Below are positions 55,736 to 64,000 of a DNA stretch of 64,000 bases, piece by piece; position 1 is the stretch's first letter; the number at the start of each line of letters is the position of its first letter. The DNA comes from Candidatus Berkiella aquae (GTDB lineage Bacteria; Pseudomonadota; Gammaproteobacteria; Berkiellales; Berkiellaceae): contig NZ_LKAJ02000001.1 in assembly GCF_001431295.2 (NCBI RefSeq), positions 2,170,001-2,234,000 of the forward strand, given 5' to 3'. Both the position numbers and the translations under genes were made by a program. Under the pieces are notes generated by a model. The model did no database searches and was not told the DNA's origin. It was given only the letters and a program-made list of their open reading frames with translations.

Positions 55736-57049
55736 ATGAGTCATGATGCTCCCATAACAGGCCCCGATGAATTTAAGCTAAACGACTATCAACAGAATAT
55801 AAAGCATCTTTCTGACGAAATCGTGAAGGCACAAGCTCCTATTCGAATTCTCGATGCTATCAAATGGGATATTTCCGTTAAAGAAAAGTTCTTTGCCAAA
55901 AAGTTTAAAGAACAACCTGAAGTTACCCAAGAATACTATCAAAAAAATGTTTCTTTAGATTGGTCAAAGCAACGTCAACTCTTTCATATCATTGAGCGAG
56001 AAATTACCAAAAAACTCGGTCAATTTAACCCTGTTGGCCAGATGATGCGACGCATTTGTTCTGAATACCTACGCGTTTTGCATATGCTCGAAGCCAGAGG
56101 AACCATGGAATTTTCTTTAATTTCTCAAGAACTCTATGGTTCTGCAAAAGATGTTTTCCATGTCGGCGATCCTACCCTTGCACAACTTGGCGTCATGATG
56201 GCAGATGCTCTAAGCCAGATAAATCAAAGTAATTTATTAGAAGAAGAAAAACGAGATATTAATGCAAATGATGCCATTAATATTCTACAAACAGAATTAG
56301 ATAAATATTTCTCTGAAAAACAAGTTCGTGTCATGGTCAGTGATGGAATCATCGCTGATGCCGCTGCTGGGGCTGATTATATTAAAATTCGCAGTGATGC
56401 TAAATTCAACGAGCGTGATCTGAAAATTCTTGAGATCCATGAAGGGCTTGTCCACATCGGTACCACACTCAATGGTAAACGCCAGCCTATCTGTACCTTC
56501 TTAAGTAAAGGGCCTCCTTCTTCGACCGTCACGCAAGAAGGTTTAGCCATTCTAATGGAAATATTAAGCCTTGTTTCTTATCCTGCGCGTTTGAAAAAAT
56601 TAGCGAATCGAATTCGAGCGGTTGAACTTGCTGAAGATGGCGCAACCTTTCTCGATATATTCGAATTCTTCCGAACCGAAGGTTACGATGAAGATAGCTG
56701 TTATGTATTAGCAGGGCGTGTTTTTCGGGGTAGCTTGCCAACGCTTGGCCCCTTTACCAAAGATTTATCTTATTGCAAAGGCTTTGTCTCTGTTTACAAT
56801 TTTATCTTGCTTGCCGTACGCAAAGGCATGCTCGATAGGATCCCGATGTTATTCTGTGGTAAAACCAATTTAGAAGATATTCGTGATATCTCTCAATTAG
56901 TGGAAGAAGATATTATTGTCATGCCTAAGTTTCTTCCGCCACAAATCAAAGATCTGAATTCCATTGCAGCTTGGATGTGTTTTTCAAGCTTCTTGAACCA
57001 ATTGAGCATGGATAAAATTGAAAGTGATTATGCTTATTTACTGAGTTAA
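55736..57049 (+). CDS. DUF1704/QEGLA family protein, putative metallocarboxypeptidase
   Basis: 437 residues matching the 'flavohemoglobin expression-modulating QEGLA motif' family. A zinc-type HExxxH motif is at residues 235-240 (HEGLVH) and the family QEGLA block at 267-271, whose Glu268 would be the third metal ligand. The related animal enzymes MATCAP (DUF1704) are tyrosine carboxypeptidases of tubulin with the same HExxxH plus downstream Glu. No signal peptide. The substrate in bacteria is unknown; the old link to flavohemoglobin expression rests on other species. AAAGGA lies 12 bases before the ATG, rather far. Confidence 0.85.
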   Translation: MSHDAPITGPDEFKLNDYQQNIKHLSDEIVKAQAPIRILDAIKWDISVKEKFFAKKFKEQPEVTQEYYQKNVSLDWSKQRQLFHIIEREITKKLGQFNPVGQMMRRICSEYLRVLHMLEARGTMEFSLISQELYGSAKDVFHVGDPTLAQLGVMMADALSQINQSNLLEEEKRDINANDAINILQTELDKYFSEKQVRVMVSDGIIADAAAGADYIKIRSDAKFNERDLKILEIHEGLVHIGTTLNGKRQPICTFLSKGPPSSTVTQEGLAILMEILSLVSYPARLKKLANRIRAVELAEDGATFLDIFEFFRTEGYDEDSCYVLAGRVFRGSLPTLGPFTKDLSYCKGFVSVYNFILLAVRKGMLDRIPMLFCGKTNLEDIRDISQLVEEDIIVMPKFLPPQIKDLNSIAAWMCFSSFLNQLSMDKIESDYAYLLS

Positions 57050-57085
57050 GACTTGCACCCAAACACTACTTGCGTAACAACACTA

Positions 57086-57193
57086 GGTAGCGTCATTGCG
57101 AAGGTACGATAGTACCTGAAGCAATCTAGGAAATAGCACATCATCAATCAATATAGATTGCTTCGTCGCTACGCTCCTCGCAATGACGGTAGC
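57086..57193. mobile_element. MITE-like hairpin element with 6-bp target duplication
   Basis: GGTAGC occurs directly at 57086-57091 and 57188-57193. The 96-base interior has terminal inverted repeats GTCATTGCGA (57092-57101) and TCGCAATGAC (57178-57187) and near-complete internal pairing (GAAGCAATCT with AGATTGCTTC). The GTCATTGCGA...GAAGCAATCT type is a widely dispersed bacterial palindrome. It lies 36 bases after the DUF1704 stop. Confidence 0.75.
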
Positions 57194-57201
57194 AGTTTTG
57201 A

Positions 57202-57444
57202 TTAGTCCATTTCTTCGTCGTTCAGATTATGCTCATGCATCATCGCGCTCTGATTATTCGTCGTAGGTGCTTGCGCATTACCGCCTAATAATACTTGATC
57301 AGCAGTACTCGTTGCATGGCTTTGCGTTGCTTGGGCTGCTTGTTCATTGGTTGTTGCTTTCGCTGGTTGTTGAGTTTCGGCATAACTTGCTGAAACAAAT
57401 CCCAACGCCATCGTGATTACTGCGATTCTTAGGCACTTTTGCAT
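57202..57444 (-). CDS. Small secreted protein with Met/His-rich tail
   Basis: 80 residues from the ATG at 57444, with AGGAG 6-8 bases upstream; the open frame extends to 57513 but the upstream part lacks a ribosome binding site. A signal peptide ends near 'ALGFVSASYAETQ'. The mature part is a low-complexity Ala/Thr/Gln/Asn stretch ending SAMMHEHNLNDEEMD. The terminal Met and His residues could bind Cu(I) or another metal. It follows the copper-type ATPase on the same strand after 93 bases, which fits that idea but does not prove it. Confidence 0.65.
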   Translation of the reverse strand: MQKCLRIAVITMALGFVSASYAETQQPAKATTNEQAAQATQSHATSTADQVLLGGNAQAPTTNNQSAMMHEHNLNDEEMD

Positions 57445-57537
57445 AACAGTCTCCTCTGCATTAAAACAGGTAAAAACAAGCAAGAATATCCTGAAAGATA
57501 TGCAGTTAAACAACTACCTTCTAAACAAAAATCTTAT

Positions 57538-60417
57538 TTAAAAGTTTAGACGCCTAGACAATGGCCTACGAACAGGAACCGCCTTGGGCGATTTTAATCC
57601 CGGTTCTAGTTTTATTTCGATATCAGAATCTGAATCATCAATTGTCACCACCGTCGCAGGGCTTCTTATGCGTTTTGAAAAAATAACGGGCTGACCGCGA
57701 ATAGGTGAAGGTGGGCAAACAGGCGCAGGAGTGTTCTCTGACTGCGTTGAAGGATTCGATTTATTATTCCCATTGCTATTCGCATTTTTATCAAAGAAGA
57801 AAAGCATATGAATCGTTTGAAAAAGACTCTTCAATGAAAGTAAATGGATTAGTTTCTGAAAACGTGTTTTTGGTCCTGCAATTTTGCCTTCATGTATTGC
57901 GGTTGCTTCATCAATATTAAAAGCTAGTCTACTAGAATTTAATACTACCCAAATGGAAGAAACGGCCATTAACATACTGGCTAAGACAGGATTTAAAATA
58001 AAACCAAAAAATGGATATAACAGTCCACTTGCCGCAATAATACCAAATAAATTATAAAACCCAGTCCATAATAAATTTTGACGAATATTACGCATGGTCT
58101 CTTTAGCAATAATAATCAACGTTGCCACATTCAGATTTTGCAGCGCAATATCTGCAGTTGCTGATGCATTCGTCCATGGCCCTAATGCAATACCGATATC
58201 GGCTTCATCAATCGGTTTTAAATCATTAAAACCATCTCCCACCATTGCGACGACTCGACCTTTGCGCTTTAAATCGATGATGAATTTCTTTTTCATATCA
58301 GAATTATGATTAGCGTAAACTTTGCGGATCCCAAGCTTATTGGCAACCGCTAATGCAGGTTTCTTCTCATCCCCTGTTAACATGAATACGTCAATATTCA
58401 TCTTTTGCAAGTCTTCAATCGCCTTTTTAGCATCGTCTCGAATATCATGTTTCAAACCGTAAACTGCAACACATTTCTTATCGATACTGACATAAATGGA
58501 GGTCATACCTTCTTTGGCAAATTGTGATTCTTGATTTTTAAATTTTGTTGATACTTTTATATTTCGAGATTCAAGATGCGTTAAATTACCAACCAAGACT
58601 TCTTTATTGTTGACAGTACCTGAAACACCTTGTTCATCTTTCCTAATATTTCTTGAATCATAAACAGGTTGAATAGATTTTAAATTGACATTAGCTCTTT
58701 CAAACGCTTTTGCAATCGGATGATCGAAATTTCGCTCTAAACTAGCAACGTATTGCAAAATACTTCGTCGATTTAAGGTGGATTTATTTTCTTCAATGTA
58801 ATAACTAGCAATGACAGGTGTTGTTAAGGTACCGGTTTTATCAAACACAACGGTATCGGTTTTGGCAGCCTCTTCAATTGCTGATGCGTTATGTACTAAT
58901 ATCCCTTTGTTTAATAATTTATAAATGCACGATGATATTGAAAACGGGGTGGCCAATCCCAGTGCACAAGGACAAGCACACAATAGGACTGACATTGCGC
59001 TTTTAACCATAAACGCTATCTGAGGGACGGGACCTAGTATGTACCACCCTAATGCAGTTAATGCTGATATGCTAACAATAGTTGGCACAAAGATAACGGC
59101 TAAACGATCAACTAATTTAGAAATAGAGGGTTTAGTCGTTGCTGATTTGGCAACATCTTCAAGCACACGTGATAAATGTCCTTCTCGACCTTTACAGGTT
59201 GCTCTAATATAAACCGTATTCTTCCTATTTAAACTACCACTAAAAACCTCATCCCCTTGTTTTTTATTACAACCTTTTGATTCTCCGGTCAGCGTTTCTT
59301 GGTTAACGAAGGTCTCAATGTTATTTAAAATGATCCCTTCTACTGGGAATCGTTGATTACGTTCAACTTGAATGATGTCACCTTCATTAATATCGTGAAA
59401 GTGAATTTCTTCAATTGGCATCGGATTATCAAAATTGAGTTCCTGCCCAGGTTCAAAACGGCAACGCTTAACATATTGGGGCTGAAGCTTTGTACTCACT
59501 TGCGCTAAATTTTGCGATTGGTCTTTTGAGCGTGCTTGTGCTTGAGCTCTTAAGCCCTTACCAAAATTAACAATAAATAAAATCATATTTACCGCTAAAA
59601 ATTGATATTGTAACGCTGCAATAGGGAAAAACCCCGGCAGTAAAATAAGTATCATGGAATAAATCCAAGCACTTCCGGTGCCCAGCGCAATTAACGTGTT
59701 CATATTTGAAGAACGTTTTTTAACAAATTCATGCCATGCATCAGCATAGAATTCTTTACCCGTTTTCCACATGACACCTAAGGTCACACCACCGATTAAC
59801 AATCCAATAAACTGACCTAAAAGTGTTACAGGTGGTGGAATAAATGAAGCAAGTAAAATCCAAGGCAACCCAACCGCTGCATTGATTAATGCCTTTTGAT
59901 AAAACGACTTAGGACTATCACTGCGATCAAATTCGCTTTTTGGGGGGTCAATAGCAAGCACACTAAGATTATGATTAGGAATGGCTGCTTGAATATCTGT
60001 TTTGATTTGTCTGCTCAGTGCCTCTTCTTTTGCCGGTTCATTAGAAACAAATGTTGTAATAATGGCCGTATTTGTTGAGTAATTCACTTCGCATGATTTT
60101 ACATAAGTGCCCTTAGCATTAAGCGCATCCGAAATCTGGGCTGCGTCTTTTGCTTCTTTTAACCCTTTAATAGCAAAATAAAATGTTTTTTCATTACGAA
60201 AAGTTAACCATTTTGCTTCGAATCCTGCATCATTAATGGCTTTAACAACCGTTTTTGGATCTGTACCTTCTTCAACCGTTACTCTGGCCCGATGCATCGC
60301 TAGATTAATATCAACTGTTCTAACGAATTTCTCTAATTCCAAGACATTTTTTATAGAATCGCTACATCCTGTACAAGTCATCCCTGCAATTTCAAAGTAA
60401 TAGGTCACATTACTCAT
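57538..60417 (-). CDS. Copper-type P1B ATPase with unusual C-terminal tail
   Basis: 959 residues from the ATG at 60417 (MSNVTYYFEIAGMTC), preceded by GGAG; the open frame reaches 60480 inside purF. The first heavy-metal domain has the CxxC pair in 'GMTCTGCSD'; a second one (about 80-160) has lost its Cys. P-type motifs: TGES, TM6 'CPCALG', 'DKTGTLTTP', 'FDHPIAKAFE', 'GDGFNDLKPIDE'. The YN in TM7 and MxxSS in TM8 point to Cu+. A ~90-residue polar tail carries 'VVTIDDSDSDIEIKLEPG' and an Arg-rich end. It is 35 bases after purF. Confidence 0.92.
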   Translation of the reverse strand: MSNVTYYFEIAGMTCTGCSDSIKNVLELEKFVRTVDINLAMHRARVTVEEGTDPKTVVKAINDAGFEAKWLTFRNEKTFYFAIKGLKEAKDAAQISDALNAKGTYVKSCEVNYSTNTAIITTFVSNEPAKEEALSRQIKTDIQAAIPNHNLSVLAIDPPKSEFDRSDSPKSFYQKALINAAVGLPWILLASFIPPPVTLLGQFIGLLIGGVTLGVMWKTGKEFYADAWHEFVKKRSSNMNTLIALGTGSAWIYSMILILLPGFFPIAALQYQFLAVNMILFIVNFGKGLRAQAQARSKDQSQNLAQVSTKLQPQYVKRCRFEPGQELNFDNPMPIEEIHFHDINEGDIIQVERNQRFPVEGIILNNIETFVNQETLTGESKGCNKKQGDEVFSGSLNRKNTVYIRATCKGREGHLSRVLEDVAKSATTKPSISKLVDRLAVIFVPTIVSISALTALGWYILGPVPQIAFMVKSAMSVLLCACPCALGLATPFSISSCIYKLLNKGILVHNASAIEEAAKTDTVVFDKTGTLTTPVIASYYIEENKSTLNRRSILQYVASLERNFDHPIAKAFERANVNLKSIQPVYDSRNIRKDEQGVSGTVNNKEVLVGNLTHLESRNIKVSTKFKNQESQFAKEGMTSIYVSIDKKCVAVYGLKHDIRDDAKKAIEDLQKMNIDVFMLTGDEKKPALAVANKLGIRKVYANHNSDMKKKFIIDLKRKGRVVAMVGDGFNDLKPIDEADIGIALGPWTNASATADIALQNLNVATLIIIAKETMRNIRQNLLWTGFYNLFGIIAASGLLYPFFGFILNPVLASMLMAVSSIWVVLNSSRLAFNIDEATAIHEGKIAGPKTRFQKLIHLLSLKSLFQTIHMLFFFDKNANSNGNNKSNPSTQSENTPAPVCPPSPIRGQPVIFSKRIRSPATVVTIDDSDSDIEIKLEPGLKSPKAVPVRRPLSRRLNF

Positions 60418-60452
60418 AATGTTGATTGCTCCAAGGATATTTTTATTTTTGA

Positions 60453-61961
60453 TTATTGATTGTGCAGATCTATTTGACACTCATCGAATATTTGATTTTC
60501 ATCTTTTTTAGCATGATCAGATCGTGTGCTTGCCGCTTTTTTGAGATATTCAGATTCATCTCCAGTAACATAAATACCGTCAAAAACAGCGCTTTCAAAT
60601 TTTTCGATGGATTTGTTGCCTTCTCTGGCAGTAGAAACGAGTGCTTCTAAATCAATATAGATAAGTTTATCAGCACCGATGCTTTGTCTAATTTCTTCAA
60701 GAGAACGATCATGAGCGATTAATTCTTGTGCATTTGGCATATCAATACCATAAATATTAGGGTAGCGTATTTGAGGGGCAGCTGAGGCAAAATATACTTT
60801 ACGTGCGCCCGCTTCTCTTGCCAATTGAATAATTTCTCTTGAGGTCGTCCCTCTAACAATGGAATCGTCAATTAATAATACATTTTTATTTTTAAATTCT
60901 AATTCAATCACACTTAATTTTTGTCGAACAGATTTTTTACGAATTTTTTGACCTGGCATAATAAAGGTGCGGCCAACATAACGATTCTTAACAAATCCTT
61001 CTCGATATTCGACATTCAATTGATGAGCCAAGGGAATGGCTGCATTTCTACTCGTTTCTGGGATAGGAATAACGACATCAATATCATCGATATTCCATTC
61101 TTTACGAATTTTATCAGCCAATTTTTTACCGATATTCATCCTAACTTTGTAAACTGAAATTTTATCGATAATAGAATCAGGTCTTGCAAAATAAACAAAT
61201 TCAAACAAACATGGCGTTAATTTAGCATTAGCACTACAAGCTTGACGATGTACTGTACCATTTTTTTCAACAATAATGGCTTCGCCTGGCCCAACATCAT
61301 CCACAATTGAAAATCCTTGCGAGGTCAGCGCAACACTTTCTGAAGCTACCATGATTTCAGTGCCTTGCGTTGTCTCGCGTTTACCATAAATTAAAGGTCT
61401 GATCCCGTGCGGATCACGAAAGGCAACCACACCAAAACCTGCAATCATGGCAATGACGGCATAACCACCTCGGCAACGCTTATGCAAATTACTGATTGCC
61501 GCAAAAATATCAGCGGGTGTTAATTTATCTTTGCAGATACTTTGCAGCTCATGAGCTAAAACATTTAAAATAACTTCAGAATCAGAGCCTGTATTGATAT
61601 GTCTAAAATCTTCATTAAACAACTCTTCTTGAAGCTTTTGTGCGTTGGTTAAGTTACCATTATGCGCTAAAACAATACCAAACGGTGAATTTACATAAAA
61701 AGGCTGAGCTTCGGCTTCGCTTGCTGAACCTGCTGTTGGGTAACGCACATGCCCGATACCCATTTTGCCTCTCAAGCCATACATGTGCTTTGCGCGAAAG
61801 ACATCTTGTACTAAGCCATTTGCCTTGCGCAAAGTAAATTTTTTATTTTCACAAGTGACCATTCCGGCCGCATCTTGACCACGATGTTGTAGCACGGTTA
61901 AAGCATCAAAGATCATCTGGTTGACGTCTGTTGTTGCTACAATTCCAACGATACCGCACAT
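60453..61961 (-). CDS. purF: Amidophosphoribosyltransferase PurF
   Basis: 502 residues from the ATG at 61961, which puts the catalytic Cys at position 2 ([11 protein letters not shown]) after Met removal; the four codons upstream in frame do not fit. The PRPP site is '[20 protein letters not shown]'. It makes 5-phosphoribosylamine, the first purine-biosynthesis step. GGGGTG lies 6 bases before the start. Follows cvpA in the classic dedD-cvpA-purF order. Confidence 0.96.
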   Translation of the reverse strand: MCGIVGIVATTDVNQMIFDALTVLQHRGQDAAGMVTCENKKFTLRKANGLVQDVFRAKHMYGLRGKMGIGHVRYPTAGSASEAEAQPFYVNSPFGIVLAHNGNLTNAQKLQEELFNEDFRHINTGSDSEVILNVLAHELQSICKDKLTPADIFAAISNLHKRCRGGYAVIAMIAGFGVVAFRDPHGIRPLIYGKRETTQGTEIMVASESVALTSQGFSIVDDVGPGEAIIVEKNGTVHRQACSANAKLTPCLFEFVYFARPDSIIDKISVYKVRMNIGKKLADKIRKEWNIDDIDVVIPIPETSRNAAIPLAHQLNVEYREGFVKNRYVGRTFIMPGQKIRKKSVRQKLSVIELEFKNKNVLLIDDSIVRGTTSREIIQLAREAGARKVYFASAAPQIRYPNIYGIDMPNAQELIAHDRSLEEIRQSIGADKLIYIDLEALVSTAREGNKSIEKFESAVFDGIYVTGDESEYLKKAASTRSDHAKKDENQIFDECQIDLHNQ

Positions 61962-61991
61962 AAAACACCCCAACTAATTAAAATTTAACAA

Positions 61992-62618
61992 CTAATCGTT
62001 CTTTTTCTCTATTTTTGTTTCTGGTTTTTTATTTGTTTTATTTGATTCAGATTTACCCGCTTTCTCAGAGTTCCCAGCTTTACCTGATTTGTCTGTTTTA
62101 TCTGATTTAGTCACGTTATCTTCATCTGTAAATTTAAAGGCTTTTGCGTATTCTTCAGGTAACTGTTCTTTCAGCCATAGTGATAATACCTGGACTCGTG
62201 GAATAAAATAAGATGTTTGCCACCAAGATTCTTTGGGTAAAAAGGTCAACCCTCCGAGTAATACTAAAATGACGAGTAGCACCACACCCCGAAATAATCC
62301 AAAAATGGATCCTAGCACCCGATCGGCAACACTAAAAGGTGTTTTACGAACAAGCGTGCCTATAAAATAATTAAAAATAGCCCCAACAAAGACTACCCCA
62401 ACAAATATCAATAAAAATGCACAAAGCAATCGAATAGACGGCGTTTTAGTAAACGTCATATGTTCAGCAAGTTGATTGGTAAACATGGATGCTAGGACAA
62501 TCGCCACAATCCATGTTATTAAAGAAATTAATTCTTTAATAAACCCACGTACTATCCCAATCAAAATTGAAACCAGAATAAGACCTGAAATGATAATATC
62601 CGGTGTTCCAATCGTCAT
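61992..62618 (-). CDS. cvpA: CvpA-family membrane protein
   Basis: 208 residues with four membrane segments (about 8-28, 30-45, 65-90, 105-125) and the CvpA signature 'GFIKELISLITWIVAIVLAS' and 'DRVLGSIFGLFRGVVLL'. Required for colicin V production and linked to envelope homeostasis in E. coli. The C-terminal ~40 residues are a low-complexity Lys/Ser/Thr tail absent from E. coli CvpA. It ends 30 bases before purF and starts 207 bases after dedD, across the hairpin repeat. Confidence 0.9.
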   Translation of the reverse strand: MTIGTPDIIISGLILVSILIGIVRGFIKELISLITWIVAIVLASMFTNQLAEHMTFTKTPSIRLLCAFLLIFVGVVFVGAIFNYFIGTLVRKTPFSVADRVLGSIFGLFRGVVLLVILVLLGGLTFLPKESWWQTSYFIPRVQVLSLWLKEQLPEEYAKAFKFTDEDNVTKSDKTDKSGKAGNSEKAGKSESNKTNKKPETKIEKKND

Positions 62619-62694
62619 CGTTTCGCTCCTTGACTCAATAAACGCTTTATGAATAATATTGACTCAAACCATTTTGCTTCAAGCGCCTGGAAGC

Positions 62695-62824
62695 ATATAC
62701 CCACAACAGATGATTTCTCGGTTAGGCGGCGAGTGTTCGAGCAATAGGAGTGTACATAAAGTACATGACTATTGTGAGAATCACGAAGCCAACAACACCG
62801 ATGATTCATCTGTGAAGGGTATAT
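62695..62824. repeat. Long hairpin with dispersed core between dedD and cvpA
   Basis: Outer arms at 62695-62721 and 62798-62824 pair at about 21 of 27 positions. The core at about 62722-62797 matches the core at about 18704-18780 closely (for example CAATAGGAGTGTACAT in both, then ACTATTGTGAGAA against ACTGTTGTGAGAA) and itself folds partly (CAATAG with CTATTG). It begins directly after the dedD stop. The outer arms of the two copies are unrelated. Confidence 0.75.
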
Positions 62825-62825
62825 A

Positions 62826-63881
62826 TTAATGGGGTTCATAACGTACCACTATCCCATCAATTTGAAATTTCATTCCCAACGTCGCACATAGTCTATCCGC
62901 ATCATCTCTTCTGGCATGAGGTCCTACCATCACAACTGTTAAATCCATCCCATAACGATTAACATGGCGCGTAAAAGCCGGATACCCCGCTGCTTTCAAT
63001 TTCTTTAATAGATTACTTGCATTACTGTGCTCTGCAAATGAGCCCATTTGTACAACCCAACCGCCTTTAGCAACATGCGCCGGTATCTTTGCTGGCTTTG
63101 ATTTCACCACTTCTTTATGTTTTTCAACTTTAGGTGCTTCTGCGCGCTTCACTGGTTGTGCTAATTTTTCTTGCTCATGTTTTGCTTGCTCTTGAGCTTG
63201 TTGTACTTTTGCTTCTTCGAGCTTTCTTTGTTCTAGCTTGGCTTGCTCAAGTTTTGCTTGTTCTTTCGCTTGTTGTGCTTTTGCTTCTTCGAGCTTTTGT
63301 TGTTCTAGCTTGGCTTGTGTAATTTCCTCTTGACGTTTTTTGTCTTGCGCCAATTTCGTCATTTGTTCTTTTTGTGCTTGTTGTCGCTTTTCTTCCTCAA
63401 GCTTTGCTTGTTCTTGCTTTGCTTGTTCAATTTCAGCCTGACGGCGTTGTGCTTGTTCAAGCTTTTCTTGTTCCTGCTTTGCCTTCAGAGCTTCCGCTTG
63501 ATGACGCTTATCTTCTTCAAGTTTTAATTGTTCAATTTTTGCTTGTTCACGTTGTTGCAAAGCTGCTTTTTCTTGTTCTGCTTTTAAGCTTTCAGCTTGT
63601 TTTTGCGCATTTTCATCTTGCGTTTTGATCTCGGGTCTATCGCTGATAGGTTGCTTATCATCATATACGACTGGCTTTTCACTAGAGGATTCCTTTAGCT
63701 TTGCTAAAATATCAGGCTTTTGATTTTTATCATTCTCGTTCTTTGCAACAGAAGCAGAAGGAGTCTCTTGCGTAACATTTGACTTTGGATTTTGTGTATT
63801 TTCAAGCAGCATAGGAACAAAAATCACTCCTAATGCAATGACCACGATAAGTCCAAAAAGCCTTTCTTTTAACTTACTCAT
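62826..63881 (-). CDS. dedD: SPOR-domain protein with long charged repeat region (DedD-like)
   Basis: 351 residues from the ATG at 63881, with AGGGA 7 bases upstream. An N-terminal membrane anchor (LFGLIVVIALGVIFVPMLLE) is followed by ~190 residues of Lys/Glu/Gln/Ala-rich helical repeats (for example EQAKLEEEKRQQAQKEQ) and a C-terminal SPOR domain (GGWVVQMGSFAEHSNASNL). SPOR domains bind denuded septal peptidoglycan at division. The charged stretch is much longer than in E. coli DedD and would reach across the periplasm. Confidence 0.9.
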   Translation of the reverse strand: MSKLKERLFGLIVVIALGVIFVPMLLENTQNPKSNVTQETPSASVAKNENDKNQKPDILAKLKESSSEKPVVYDDKQPISDRPEIKTQDENAQKQAESLKAEQEKAALQQREQAKIEQLKLEEDKRHQAEALKAKQEQEKLEQAQRRQAEIEQAKQEQAKLEEEKRQQAQKEQMTKLAQDKKRQEEITQAKLEQQKLEEAKAQQAKEQAKLEQAKLEQRKLEEAKVQQAQEQAKHEQEKLAQPVKRAEAPKVEKHKEVVKSKPAKIPAHVAKGGWVVQMGSFAEHSNASNLLKKLKAAGYPAFTRHVNRYGMDLTVVMVGPHARRDDADRLCATLGMKFQIDGIVVRYEPH

Positions 63882-63911
63882 GTTAATATCCCTAAACAAA
63901 GAATGTGAACA

Positions 63912-64000
63912 TCAGCAAACAGATTCTGTTAAATCTGACGTAAGCAAACCATTTTGCAAAGTCATATCATCTTTTAACAAAATCCCAAGCACACTACTCA
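63912..64000 (-). CDS. Possible 3' end of an upstream gene
   Basis: On the minus strand a frame is open from the window edge to a TGA at 63912-63914 and would encode about 28 residues ending TESVC. In this synteny folC would be expected upstream of dedD, but the residues do not resemble a FolC C-terminus. It may be another gene or chance. Confidence 0.25.
   Translation of the reverse strand, partial: SSVLGILLKDDMTLQNGLLTSDLTESVC

Noticed and set aside
54223-57201. Insertion sequence or prophage in the 54-57 kb region
   Set aside because: No transposase, integrase or phage gene is present; only short non-coding elements are.
62615-62839. 74-residue minus-strand ORF between dedD and cvpA
   Set aside because: It lies entirely over the hairpin repeat and has no ribosome binding site.
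63134-63628. Leu/Val-rich plus-strand ORFs opposite dedD
   Set aside because: They are the antisense of Lys/Glu/Gln-rich repeats, which mechanically produce hydrophobic residues.
63912-64000. Assigning the edge fragment to folC on synteny alone
   Set aside because: The 28 visible residues do not resemble a FolC C-terminus, so no name was given.

Overview
This is an AT-rich (by eye, not computed) gammaproteobacterial chromosome segment. Its gene order repeatedly matches classic gammaproteobacterial blocks: gloB/yafS-rnhA-dnaQ with mltD, tig-clpP-clpX-lon-hupB-ppiD, and dedD-cvpA-purF. Those blocks, the prpBCD cluster, the AddAB-like nuclease pair and the small accessory proteins suggest the Legionellales (Legionella, Coxiella or Berkiella relatives). 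That placement is inference from family knowledge; no rRNA gene is present to settle it.

Layout. 1-7.3 kb: 3' end of an unknown Lys/Thr-rich gene, the methylcitrate cluster prpB-prpC-prpD (minus), an APC amino acid permease with a NudL-type Nudix hydrolase (plus), and a cN-I type 5'-nucleotidase (minus). 7.3-13.2 kb: a translationally coupled AddB-like/AddA-like helicase-nuclease pair (minus). 13.3-18.5 kb: glycerophosphodiesterase, the methionine importer metN-metI-metQ, an MFS transporter and a secreted cupin. 18.5-18.8 kb: a dense patch of palindromic repeats directly upstream of rlmJ. 18.8-24.4 kb: rlmJ, two small proteins, dnaQ-rnhA-yafS divergent from gloB, then mltD. 24.5-27.7 kb: accessory genes (pentapeptide-repeat membrane protein, outer-membrane barrel protein, coiled-coil membrane protein). 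27.8-33.0 kb: a TetR regulator with an operator over its own promoter, then an RND efflux adaptor and pump. 33.0-42.5 kb: a six-gene minus-strand run joining an unusual peptide ABC importer to an HDOD protein and a CNNM/CorC-type membrane protein. 42.6-53.8 kb: fabI, ppiD, two tRNAs, hupB, lon, clpX, clpP, tig, five tRNAs and folD. 53.8-57.5 kb: a small membrane protein, a 273-bp MITE-like element with an 8-bp target duplication, an MscS-like channel, a DUF1704/QEGLA metallopeptidase-like protein, a second MITE-like element, and a small secreted protein. 57.5-64 kb: a copper-type P1B ATPase with an odd acidic/basic tail, purF, cvpA and dedD.

The most interesting features are not classic genes. 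Two short elements are bounded by target-site-like direct repeats. A conserved core of about 73 bp occurs 44 kb apart (near 18.71 and 62.72 kb) inside long hairpins with unrelated outer arms, and at the first site the flanking repeat supplies the rlmJ ribosome binding site. Other points are a textbook sigma32-type promoter before clpX, a tRNA-operon promoter with a GC-rich discriminator, the peptide-importer/HDOD operon, and a Met/His-tailed secreted peptide next to the copper ATPase. No complete mobile genetic element, CRISPR array or recognisable defence island was found.
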